A DNA stretch of 64,000 bases, taken from contig CAVZZZ010000001.1 of NCBI GenBank assembly GCA_963780045.1, positions 682,001 to 746,000 of the forward strand, given 5' to 3'. This DNA is from JANXQG01 sp963780045. Lineage in GTDB: Bacteria > Planctomycetota > Planctomycetia > Pirellulales > Thermoguttaceae. Under the pieces are notes generated by a model. That model made no database searches. It had not been told where the DNA came from and saw only the letters and a program-made list of their open reading frames with translations. Positions 35,142-42,907 of the stretch are shown here, piece after piece (positions within the stretch are counted from its first letter, which is position 1; each line of letters begins with the position of its first letter). Made by a program: the position numbers and the translations under genes.

Positions 35142-35847
35142 ATGTCCGACCGCTACTTCGTCGAATCGCCGATCACCTCCGACCGCGCGGTGCTCTCCGG
35201 CGCCGAGGCGCATCACCTGCTGCACGTCATGCGGGCCGATCCGGGGACTCAAGTGACGCTCTTCGACGGCAGCGGATGGGAGTTTCAGTCCGAAGTACGC
35301 CGCGCGGGTCGTGCGGAAGTCGAGCTGGCGATCCTCGCGCGGCAGGAGGTCGATCGCGAGGCGGCGTGCCATCTCACGCTCGGCGTGGCGTTGCCCAAAG
35401 GCGACCGCCAGAAGTGGCTCGTGGAAAAAGCCACCGAGCTTGGCGTCGCCCGGCTTGTGCCATTGGAAACCGAGCGATCAGTGGCCCAGCCCAGCGAGAG
35501 CACTTTGCAGCGGCTTCGCCGGGCCGTCATCGAGGCCTCCAAGCAATGCGGGCGGAACCGGCTAATGGAAGTCGCTGCGCCGCGGGCTTGGGAAGACTTT
35601 CTCGCCGTCAACCGTCAGCGCATCGCATCGCTTTGTCGCGCACCCCGGTGCGGAGCCGCTGCAATGGACCTCACCGCACGAAGCAGTCGTCGCAGCCGTC
35701 GGACCCGAAGGTGGATTCACGGACGACGAGATCGCACTTGCGGTTGCGCAGGGTTGGCGGCCCGTGGGCCTTGGTCCGCGAACGCTTCGCGTCGAGACCG
35801 CTGCCATAGCCCTTGCGGCCGTCTGTACGGCAGGCTTTCCAGCCTGA
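35142..35847 (+). CDS. rsmE: 16S rRNA (uracil1498-N3)-methyltransferase, frameshifted
   Basis: A SPOUT methyltransferase that modifies 16S rRNA U1498. N-terminal part: DRYFVESPITSDRAVLSGAE followed by AHHLLHVMRADPG, then TLGVALPKGDRQKWLVEKAT and ELGVARLVPLETERSV. Near 35637 the frame breaks. The other frame carries the SAM-binding knot HEAVVAAVGPEGGFTDDEIA and LGPRTLRVETAAIALAAVCT, ending at TGA 35845-35847. The last codons (CTAGFPA) are encoded by CGGCAGGCTTTCCAGCCTG, a palindrome that looks like an acquired repeat. A GTG at 35133 is an alternative start. Confidence 0.88.
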
Positions 35848-35864
35848 TATGAAGGTGTGCCCGC

Positions 35865-36185
35865 TTAGCGTCGCGTCCGCACTTCGACAATTGTCATCAG
35901 CCCCTGCGGAACCATCGCATCCAACTCCGGCAGCAAGGCCTCGATTCGCTCGCGGGCGTCTATGACCTCGATCCGCACCGGCAGGTTCTCGCCCAGTTCC
36001 AGCAAGCGCGTCGTGTGCAGTTGCCCGCTGCTGCCGTAGCCCTCCATTGCGCGAAAGACGGTCGCCCCGGCGATGCCGCGCTCGTGGCAAAGGTGGACGA
36101 TGGCGGCGAACAACGGCGCGCCGTGATGATGGTCGCCGCTGTTGATGTACATCGTCAGGAGCAGAGCCGTGGATTCGGTCTTCAT
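35865..36185 (-). CDS. DUF190 (PII-like) protein linked to fluoride channel
   Basis: A 106-residue member of DUF190 (MYINSGDHHHGAPLFAAIVH, HERGIAGATVFRAMEGYGSS, LPVRIEVIDARERIEALLPE). DUF190 proteins resemble PII signal proteins and are often encoded beside CrcB. It begins 4 bases after the crcB stop and is the second gene of the fluoride-riboswitch operon, suggesting a regulatory role in fluoride export. Confidence 0.88.
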   Translation of the reverse strand: MKTESTALLLTMYINSGDHHHGAPLFAAIVHLCHERGIAGATVFRAMEGYGSSGQLHTTRLLELGENLPVRIEVIDARERIEALLPELDAMVPQGLMTIVEVRTRR

Positions 36186-36189
36186 AGCA

Positions 36190-36636
36190 CTACACGTTGC
36201 GGTAAATCCATTCGCCTAGCGCCGCGCCAAGCACGACGCCGACAAGTCCGACCGCCACGCTGCCCAGCACGTTGGCCGCCGCCATCCAGTAGCTCTGCGT
36301 GCGGAGCAGTTGCAGCGTCTCCCATTCGAACGTCGAAAACGTAGTATAGCCTCCGCACAGGCCCGTGCCCAGCAACAGGAACCAGGCCCGATGTTCTTCG
36401 GGCAGCTTGCCAAGGAAGATGACGCCCAACAAGCCGAGCACGAACGAGCCCGTAACATTGATCGTGAAAGTGCCGACGGGCAGCGCGCTGAGCCATTCAT
36501 TATGCGCCCGCCAGGATGCCTGGTCGAGCCACCGGCCGAGCCAGTAGCGGGCATTGGTGCCCACCGCGCCGCCGACGGCCAAGACCATGGCCGTGTTACT
36601 GAAAATGGTTCGGGCAGTATTCAATATGCAGTGCAT
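36190..36636 (-). CDS. crcB: Fluoride channel CrcB/Fluc
   Basis: A four-helix dual-topology membrane protein that exports fluoride. Motifs: VLAVGGAVGTNARYWLGRWL, GTFTINVTGSFVLGLLGVIF (with the conserved Asn and Phe), and GTGLCGGYTTFSTFEWET with the TTFST motif. ATG 36588 (MVLAVGGAVG) is the family-like start; 36636 would add 16 residues. A fluoride riboswitch and a terminator-like hairpin lie upstream. Confidence 0.95.
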   Translation of the reverse strand: MHCILNTARTIFSNTAMVLAVGGAVGTNARYWLGRWLDQASWRAHNEWLSALPVGTFTINVTGSFVLGLLGVIFLGKLPEEHRAWFLLLGTGLCGGYTTFSTFEWETLQLLRTQSYWMAAANVLGSVAVGLVGVVLGAALGEWIYRNV

Positions 36637-36693
36637 TATTGACTCTCAGAACTTAAACTCGTCGCGGACAATTGCAGCCAAGAAACAACGACG

Positions 36694-36720
36694 CCCTTGG
36701 GAACGCATCACTCCCAAGGG
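36694..36720 (-). terminator. Hairpin, candidate riboswitch expression platform
   Basis: A perfect 9-bp stem CCCTTGGGA...TCCCAAGGG with a 9-base loop. On the minus strand CGTCGTTGTTTCTTGG follows, moderately U-rich. It lies between the fluoride aptamer and crcB, so it is a likely terminator that fluoride prevents. Confidence 0.6.
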
Positions 36721-36763
36721 CCGCGGTCCGCGAAAAACCCTACGTCCAAGGGAGATCCTTGTC

Positions 36764-36822
36764 TGTAGGGGTCATCAGCCACCGGCAGGGCGGCGGTTCG
36801 CGGCGAACCCCATCGCCATCTT
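36764..36822 (-). promoter_or_regulatory. Fluoride (crcB) riboswitch aptamer
   Basis: On the minus strand the sequence reads GGCGATGGGGTTCGCCGCGA, then ACCGCCGCCC, and ends GCTGATGACCCCTAC. These are the conserved blocks of the crcB-motif pseudoknot aptamer. It starts about 33 bases after the hemE stop and about 130 bases before crcB, and should raise crcB/DUF190 expression when fluoride is present. Confidence 0.9.
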
Positions 36823-36854
36823 CAATCCGATTTTACCCACACATGCCCGCGCGG

Positions 36855-37889
36855 TCAACGCGAATTGTGAACGGCGTCAATCATCGCCAGAACGTTGTCA
36901 ACCGGCGTGTGCGGCAGCACGCCGTGGCCGAGATTGGCGATATAGCCGCGGCGGCCGGCGACTTGCTCGATCATCGCGCGGACGCGGCGGCAAATTTCCT
37001 CCCGCGGCGCAAAAAGAACGGCCGGATCGAGATTGCCCTGCAAGCCTTGCTCGGGGCGAACCAACCGCCCGGCCTCGTCCAGCCGCAACCGCCAATCGAC
37101 GCCGATTACGCTGCCGCCCGCCTCGCTCAATAGCGGCACCAGCGCCGGGTTGCCCGTAGCAAAATGGATCACCGGCACGCCAGAACGGATGCGCTCGATC
37201 ACCGCGCGGCTGTAGGGCAGCGCGTAGCGGCGGTAATCGTCCACGCCAAGGCAGCCGGCCCAACTGTCGAAAAGCTGCACCGCCTGCGCCCCCGCATTGA
37301 TTTGGGCATTGAGATACACGGCGACGCTGCGGGCAACGCGGCCCATGAGGACGTCCCAAGCGGCCGCATCGCTGTACATGAAGGCTTTGGTGGCGCGATA
37401 ATCGCGGCTCGCCCCGCCTTCGATCGCGTACGAGGCCAGCGTGAATGGAGCGCCGCCGAAGCCGATCAAGGGAATCTCCGCCGCCAGCCCGGCTCGCGTC
37501 TGTCGCACCGCCTCGATGACGAACGACAGTTCTTCCATGTTTTCAATCTCGCGGAGGCGGTCCACGTCGGCCGCCGCGCGGATCGGGTTCCGCAACTTCG
37601 GCCCCTCGCCCGATGGAAAGCCCAAATCGAGCCCCATCGGCTCAAGGATCAAGAGCAAGTCGGAAAACAAGATAGCGGCGTCGACGCCTAGCCGCTGCAC
37701 GGTCTTGATCATCACTTCCGCGCACAACGCCGGGTCCTTGCAGAGGGCCAGAAAGCTGACCTTCGACCGCAGTTCGCGGTATTCCGGCAAGTAGCGGCCG
37801 GCTTGCCGCATCAGCCACACGGGCACACTGGGCACGGCTTCTCCGCGCACGGCCTTCAGAAACGGACTATCGTGCCAAGCGGGCGGCAT
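36855..37889 (-). CDS. hemE: Uroporphyrinogen decarboxylase
   Basis: Removes four carboxyl groups from uroporphyrinogen III to give coproporphyrinogen in heme synthesis. A 344-residue enzyme with the signature VWLMRQAGRYLPEYRELR near the N-terminus, followed by DAAILFSDLLLILEPMGLDL, IGFGGAPFTLASYAIEG, QLFDSWAG and YIANLGHGVLPHTPVDNV. ATG 37889 (MPPAWHDSPFLKAVRGE) fits the family start. The longer open frame to 38027 is only repeat sequence. Confidence 0.97.
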   Translation of the reverse strand: MPPAWHDSPFLKAVRGEAVPSVPVWLMRQAGRYLPEYRELRSKVSFLALCKDPALCAEVMIKTVQRLGVDAAILFSDLLLILEPMGLDLGFPSGEGPKLRNPIRAAADVDRLREIENMEELSFVIEAVRQTRAGLAAEIPLIGFGGAPFTLASYAIEGGASRDYRATKAFMYSDAAAWDVLMGRVARSVAVYLNAQINAGAQAVQLFDSWAGCLGVDDYRRYALPYSRAVIERIRSGVPVIHFATGNPALVPLLSEAGGSVIGVDWRLRLDEAGRLVRPEQGLQGNLDPAVLFAPREEICRRVRAMIEQVAGRRGYIANLGHGVLPHTPVDNVLAMIDAVHNSR

Positions 37890-37961
37890 AAGCGCAAATC
37901 GAAGCAAGCAAACGTGCGGAGCAATCGGGCATCTTAGCCGATTGGCCCGCCAGTGTCGAGG

Positions 37962-38031
37962 CAAGGAGCACGGAACAGGGAGCAATGCCTTTGACTCCCT
38001 GCTCCGTGCTCCCCGCTCCCCGCTCAAGAAA
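37962..38031. repeat. Inverted heptad array
   Basis: Ten heptads. GGAGCACGGAACAGGGAG on one side pairs with CTCCCTGCTCCGTGCTCC on the other around CAATGCCTTTGA. It lies between hemE and the upstream cysteine-rich gene. Confidence 0.8.
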
Positions 38032-38036
38032 CGACT

Positions 38037-38060
38037 CTGCCCGGGATTGCTCCCGGGCAG
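38037..38060 (-). terminator. Rho-independent-like terminator of the Cys-rich gene
   Basis: A perfect 10-bp stem CTGCCCGGGA/TCCCGGGCAG with a four-base loop. On the minus strand AGTCGTTTCTTG follows. It lies 40 bases after the stop codon at 38100. Confidence 0.65.
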
Positions 38061-38099
38061 GCGTCTAGCATGACACGTTACTAGCGAGGTTTATCGGGT

Positions 38100-39044
38100 T
38101 CAGGCCGATTCGTCGGTGCTGGTCGGCTTGGCCGGGGCGGGCGCCTTCGGCAACGGGGCCGCGGGCGGGACCGCCGGGGCAGCCGCCGGAGGAGTGGTCG
38201 TCGCGGGGGCAGCGCCGCCGCAACCGCCGCAACCGCAGCCACCGCCGCAACCGGCCTCGCAACCGCACTCCGACCGGCAGCCGCAGTGGCGCCGAACGGA
38301 GAACAAGCCGTTGCACATTTCGGCCAGCGACCGATGGCAGCAGCGCCTCTCGCCGCCGCAACCGGCTTCACCACAACCGCAGGCCTTCTCGCAGCAAGCG
38401 GGCTTGCAGCAGGCCGGGGCCGGGGCACAGCAGGCCGGGGCCGGGGCACAGCAGGCGGGCTTGCAGCAGGCCGGGGCCGGGGCACAGCAGGCCGGGGCCG
38501 GGGCACAGCAGGCGGGCTTGGCGCAGCAGGCCGGCTTCTCGCAGCAGGCCGGAGCGCAGCAGCCGCTACCGCAGCCGCTACCGCAACGATGGATCAGGTG
38601 GCAGCAGCGCTTCTCGCAGCCGCAACCGGCTTCACAACCGCAGGCCTTCTCGCAGCAAGCGGGCTTGGCGCAGCAGGCCGGGGCCGGAGCGCAGCAAGCG
38701 GGCTTGCAGCAGGCAGGCGCCGGAGCACAGCAAGCGGGTTTGCAGCAGGCCGGGGCCGGGGCGCAGCAAGCGGGCTTGCAGCAAGCAGGTTCCGGGCAGC
38801 ATCCGCCCTTCACCGGACCGCACGCTTCGCACCCACCGCAGTGCTTGCAGGCGAACAGGTCTCGCAGGCCGTGAAACAGGTCCCTGCGGTGCTCGCAGCA
38901 ACCCGACTCGCCACAGCCACAGGCTTTAGCGCAGCAGGCGGGTTCCGGGCAACAGGCCTTCTCAGCACAGCAATCACCACTGAACCCCCGGCTGCAGAGG
39001 GCGACGCTCAACAGCAGCGCTCCAAATACAATCTTGGTTCTCAT
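38100..39044 (-). CDS. Secreted cysteine-repeat envelope protein
   Basis: A 314-residue protein with a signal peptide (MRTKIVFGALLLSVALCSRG). Nearly all the rest is made of cysteine pairs in repeats such as CCAPAPACCKPACCAPAPAC and CGCEAGCGCEKRCC. Short blocks without repeats (HRRDLFHGLRDLFACKHCGG; HRSLAEMCNGLFSVRRHCGC) occur twice as related units. The tail is Pro/Ala-rich. AAGGAG lies about 10 bases before the ATG. A disulfide-cross-linked envelope or metal-binding role fits the composition and the known cysteine-rich cell walls of planctomycetes, but this is inference. Confidence 0.75.
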   Translation of the reverse strand: MRTKIVFGALLLSVALCSRGFSGDCCAEKACCPEPACCAKACGCGESGCCEHRRDLFHGLRDLFACKHCGGCEACGPVKGGCCPEPACCKPACCAPAPACCKPACCAPAPACCKPACCAPAPACCAKPACCEKACGCEAGCGCEKRCCHLIHRCGSGCGSGCCAPACCEKPACCAKPACCAPAPACCAPAPACCKPACCAPAPACCAPAPACCKPACCEKACGCGEAGCGGERRCCHRSLAEMCNGLFSVRRHCGCRSECGCEAGCGGGCGCGGCGGAAPATTTPPAAAPAVPPAAPLPKAPAPAKPTSTDESA

Positions 39045-39810
39045 TGAGCAACAACTCCTTTACAATGAACTGCCGAAACTTCTTCCTCAGCGTCTTGACC
39101 GCAAACTCGGAATGTCCGTGTCTGCAAGAGCACTCCTACGCTCTGGCGCGGGTTCTCCCATGGTCAGAACCGACTTGGCGTTTTTTCTGGTCGCGGTTCA
39201 CTCCGCAGGCGGTTTGCGCCTCGACAATTCGCTCGGTACATCGCGTCAGGGACAGTTGCAACTGTCCGCGGCTCAATCGCAGATGATTGGGCACCTGACG
39301 CGCCCTCGCAGCGTGCCACCGTGACACGCGCAATTCGCTAAGGGTCAGTAACCGTATCGGCACCGCTACTAAAGCCCCTTGAACGCGCGCAAGTCTTTTT
39401 CACCAAAAGGTTTACTGCTCCGGATTCGCAGAGTTTTCCACGGGCGAAAAGCAGTCAAAGTTTGCCGCTTTTAGGGCCGCCTCAAGGACCCCTCGCAACG
39501 CTAGTCTCTCTGTAATCCGCAAAGTCTAACATGCTGCAAGGCAGGATGGGACAAGATTGCCGTGGCACCTGGGCGCGCCGCGCACAGCATCGAAGAAGAC
39601 AATTGACACCGGTTTACGCGCTATCATCGATGCAGCCGAGTCAAGTGGCGGGTCTTCGCCGCGCTCGACGCTACCCTCCGCGCAAAAACGGACAGCACGG
39701 GCGTAGCGCACGGCCCTCCTGCACCCGCACCCGCGGGTTTGGTAGAATTATGCGACGATGGCCTTTGCAGGCCGAGTGTATAGGTTCCACACCAGCGACA
39801 TCTCCCCATT
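39045..39810. other. Gene-free region between divergent genes
   Basis: About 770 bases with no convincing coding sequence; open frames here are Arg-rich and lack starts. It should hold promoters for the Cys-rich gene (minus) and the SEC-C/TPR gene (plus). No clear repeats or terminators were seen. Confidence 0.45.
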
Positions 39811-41949
39811 ATGGCCCTCGATGCCTATTCTCCTTGTCCGGCGGGAACCGGCAGGAAGGTCAAATTCTGCTGCCCGGACCTCCAGTCGGAACTGGAAAAA
39901 ATCGATCGCATGATTGAGGGCGAGCAGTATGTCGCTTCGCTGCAGCACATTGATCAATTGGAGGCCAAAGGCCAGCAGCGGGCGTGCCTGATGGCGATCA
40001 AGTCGGAATTGCTGCGGGCCACCAACCAGTTCGAGGCCCACGAGAGCTACACGGCGCAGTTTCTCGAACGCTTCCCGCAAGACCCTGTCGCCTGGTCGGA
40101 ATCGGCCCTGCTGGCGGCGACGCGCGAAGACGGCGCCGCCGCAATGGACAAGCTGCAGACGGCCATCGAGCTCTGTCAAGGGGTGATCCACCACCGCGTC
40201 TACGAGGCGGCCGAGGTCGTGGCCAATGCGCTGCTGGAGGAAGGCCGCGCCGTCGCCGGCCGCGCCATGCTCCACCTGCTCAACGTCATGAGTCCCAACG
40301 ACCAGCATGTGGTCGGTCGCCTGGTCCATTTCAATCGTTCGGCCAACGTGCCTTTGCTGTTGAAAAACGATCCGGGCATGATGCCGTGCCCGGATGACGC
40401 TCCTTGGCGGGCGAAGTTCGAGGAGGCGATGGCGCCGATGAAAACTGCCCGCTGGCGGCAGACAGCCCGGCGGTTGACCGAACTGGCCGCGGACGCGCCC
40501 GATGCGCCTGCCGTCTGGAACAATCTCGGCCGCATTCGAAGCTGGCTGGCCGACGACGCCGGCGCGGCCGAGGCGCTGCGGCGGTTCGCGGCCCTGGAAG
40601 TGCCGCTGGAGGACGCCGTCGAGGCCGTGACGACCGCGATGCTGCTTGTCGCTTCTCCGCTGGGCGACGAGATCGACCTCCTCCGCTGGTCTTGGCCGGT
40701 CGGTGACGCGGAACGATTGCAGGAGCTGCTCCTTTCCGAGCGCCGCGTGTTGGCCATGCCTGTGGACGTTTCCGCTTGGGCGGACAGCGAAACGCCGCCG
40801 CCGCGGATGGCCGCCGCGCTCTTGGACCGGCCGGCGCTGCGGAGCGACGATGCCGTCTCGCTCGACACGATTCCCAGCATGGAGTGTCAACTGCTGTTGT
40901 TCGGCCGCGAGACCGACCGCGCGGCGCGGCTTGAGGTCACTTCCTTGGCCCGTCCGGCGGCCGAGCGGGTCGCCGCGGCCCTCCGCCAGATCGGCGGCGA
41001 CACGCTTCAGGGCGAACCGGAAGAAACGGTAATCGGCAAGCTGTCGGCCAGCCGGGAAATGATGTCGCACCGCTTCGTCCCGCCGCCCGGTGCGCCTCGA
41101 GATCGCGTCGAGGAGCTGCTCAAGAGCGAATTCCGGGCGGCGGTCCTGGAGCGCTGGCCGGATATGCCCTTGGGCGCGCTGGACGGCCGGTCACTGCGGC
41201 AGGCCGCCGCCGGCGCCGCGGCAGGCGATGCCGCCGCGCGGGCCAAGTGCCTGTCCGTGGTCCTCTCCGTGCAGGAGGCCTTCGAGCACCGGCCGGGCGA
41301 TTTCGATTTCAACGAGCTTCGTGGCCGGCTCGGCCTGCCTTTGTCGGGTCCGATCGACCCGCGTCAATGCGACTTGCTGCGCCTGCCGCTGGTCCGCCTC
41401 GCGCGGATCGAGGCTGAGCTTTTGGATGACGAGCAGTTGGCGTTGGTCTTCCGTCGGGCAACGATGTACCACGCCTGGGACGCTGCGCGAAAGTTCGCGG
41501 AAGCCATCGTCGCTCGGCCGTCGTTCGCAGGCAAGCCGGAGCGCGTAGAGGCCCATCGCGCGTTGGTGGAATCGGCGCCCACTTCCGCGGACGCGGTCCG
41601 CGCCTTGGAGCAGGCCCGCGGCGAAGCGCGCGCCGCCGGCCACTCTTGCGCCGCTTGGGACTTGACGGAACTTGCGCTCCGCTTCGGCCAGGGCGAGGGC
41701 GAGGAGGCGATGCGGCTGATGCAGCACATCGAGTCGCGGCACATGAACGAGCCGGGCGTCGCCCAATCGCTCACGCGGCTTTTGATCAGCGTCGGCATCT
41801 TGAATCCCGACGGCACGCCCGTCGAGTTTCCGTCCGAGCCGTACGGCGCGGCTCAAACCGCGCCTCCGGCCCCTGAGCCTTCAAAGCTCTGGACGCCCGG
41901 CAGCGAGTCCGCCGGCACCGGCGGCAAGCTTTGGACGCCGGGCGGTTGA
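39811..41949 (+). CDS. SEC-C motif protein with TPR-like repeats
   Basis: A 712-residue protein. The N-terminus YSPCPAGTGRKVKFCC is a SEC-C-like zinc motif. The rest is mostly helical with TPR-like features (WNNLGRIRSWLADDAGAAEA; LEQARGEARAAGHSCAAWDL). The C-terminus contains two copies of SKLWTPG/GKLWTPGG. Such SEC-C plus TPR proteins recur in Planctomycetes without known role. Zinc-mediated interaction with the translation or secretion machinery is possible. Confidence 0.65.
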   Translation: MALDAYSPCPAGTGRKVKFCCPDLQSELEKIDRMIEGEQYVASLQHIDQLEAKGQQRACLMAIKSELLRATNQFEAHESYTAQFLERFPQDPVAWSESALLAATREDGAAAMDKLQTAIELCQGVIHHRVYEAAEVVANALLEEGRAVAGRAMLHLLNVMSPNDQHVVGRLVHFNRSANVPLLLKNDPGMMPCPDDAPWRAKFEEAMAPMKTARWRQTARRLTELAADAPDAPAVWNNLGRIRSWLADDAGAAEALRRFAALEVPLEDAVEAVTTAMLLVASPLGDEIDLLRWSWPVGDAERLQELLLSERRVLAMPVDVSAWADSETPPPRMAAALLDRPALRSDDAVSLDTIPSMECQLLLFGRETDRAARLEVTSLARPAAERVAAALRQIGGDTLQGEPEETVIGKLSASREMMSHRFVPPPGAPRDRVEELLKSEFRAAVLERWPDMPLGALDGRSLRQAAAGAAAGDAAARAKCLSVVLSVQEAFEHRPGDFDFNELRGRLGLPLSGPIDPRQCDLLRLPLVRLARIEAELLDDEQLALVFRRATMYHAWDAARKFAEAIVARPSFAGKPERVEAHRALVESAPTSADAVRALEQARGEARAAGHSCAAWDLTELALRFGQGEGEEAMRLMQHIESRHMNEPGVAQSLTRLLISVGILNPDGTPVEFPSEPYGAAQTAPPAPEPSKLWTPGSESAGTGGKLWTPGG

Positions 41950-42037
41950 GGTTCGCTCGCGGCGCAACGTCGGGACACCACCGCCGCTTTCTCACCTCCC
42001 CTCTTCCAAATAGCCCAAAGGAAGACGGGGCTGCCGG

Positions 42038-42114
42038 GCTCATTACTCCGTGCTCCCCGCCCCGTGCTCGCTGCTCCCTCCACCTTGCTCCCCGCTTCCT
42101 GCCGTTACTTCCCC
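42038..42114. repeat. Heptad array encoding the CPBP C-terminal tail
   Basis: Eleven heptads (GCTCATT, ACTCCGT, GCTCCCC, GCCCCGT, GCTCGCT, GCTCCCT and so on). Read on the minus strand they give the tail AGSGEQGGGSSEHGAGSTE of the protease gene. Confidence 0.8.
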
Positions 42115-42741
42115 CAGCGCCGGTTCGCGTTGCGGACTGCTCCGCTGCAGATACGTCAGCGCCAGGAAGTCGTACAGCCCGTGAGCGACGATCGGCACCG
42201 CCAGATTGCCCGTAACTAGGAAGAGCCAGCCAAGATACACGCCCATCAGCGCGGCCAGCACGGCATAGGCGACGTTGAGCGCGTGCAGCAGGCCAAAGAT
42301 GATTCCCACCATGACGACGGCAATCCAGTCGCCGACCAGCGCCCACGATTGCGAGTGCGGCAAGAACTCGCCCGACCATTCGGCCACAGTGGTTTGCAAC
42401 AGACCGCGAAAGAGCAGTTCTTCGCCCACGCCTGCCAGTATGGAAACGGCCGCCAGCTCGATCCAGTTGCAATTGCGGAACAGCGGCAAGACGACCTCGT
42501 CCAGAATTTGCGAAAGTGTGCGCAGCGGTCGCCAGGTGCTTCGCCGGCAGGCCAAAAGCATCGCCAGCAGCGGGAGCACGGCCAAGACGCCGAGGATTGG
42601 CCCTTGGAACGTCAACTGGATCGACGCCGAGGGCGGTTGGTCGAATGCCCAGCCGATCACCATCGCCGAAGCGGCCAGGCCTGCTTCGAAGATAGCCGCC
42701 TGGAGAGCGAAGTTAGGCGGAACGGGCGGTTTTTCACTCAT
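42043..42741 (-). CDS. CPBP family intramembrane metalloprotease
   Basis: A 232-residue membrane protein of the CPBP/ABI (CAAX-protease-like) family. Motif 1 is ILAGVGEELLFRGLLQ (EExxxR), motif 2 IIFGLLHALN (FxxxH), and motif 3 VPIVAHGLYDFLAL (HxxxD/N). About six hydrophobic spans. The last 22 residues come from a 7-bp repeat array and are not part of the enzyme fold. It is divergent from ppdK, and its substrate is unknown. Confidence 0.9.
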   Translation of the reverse strand: MSEKPPVPPNFALQAAIFEAGLAASAMVIGWAFDQPPSASIQLTFQGPILGVLAVLPLLAMLLACRRSTWRPLRTLSQILDEVVLPLFRNCNWIELAAVSILAGVGEELLFRGLLQTTVAEWSGEFLPHSQSWALVGDWIAVVMVGIIFGLLHALNVAYAVLAALMGVYLGWLFLVTGNLAVPIVAHGLYDFLALTYLQRSSPQREPALGEVTAGSGEQGGGSSEHGAGSTE

Positions 42742-42907
42742 GAGCGCGCGACGCTTTCCAAGCCAACGTTTTCTTTATCCGCCCAGTTTTGGAGCCAGTG
42801 GCGGGAGCGTCGCCCTTTCGGGTCAGACCCGCGAGCGATTGACGACTCTACCCGACACCGTTAGACTATCACATTTGCGCCGTCCCGCAATTCATCAGGA
42901 GAGAAAA

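Noticed and set aside
38116..38874. Gln/Ala/Gly-rich plus-strand frames (QQAGAGAQQAG)
   Set aside because: They are the antisense reading of the cysteine-repeat gene, which has a signal peptide, ribosome-binding site and terminator.
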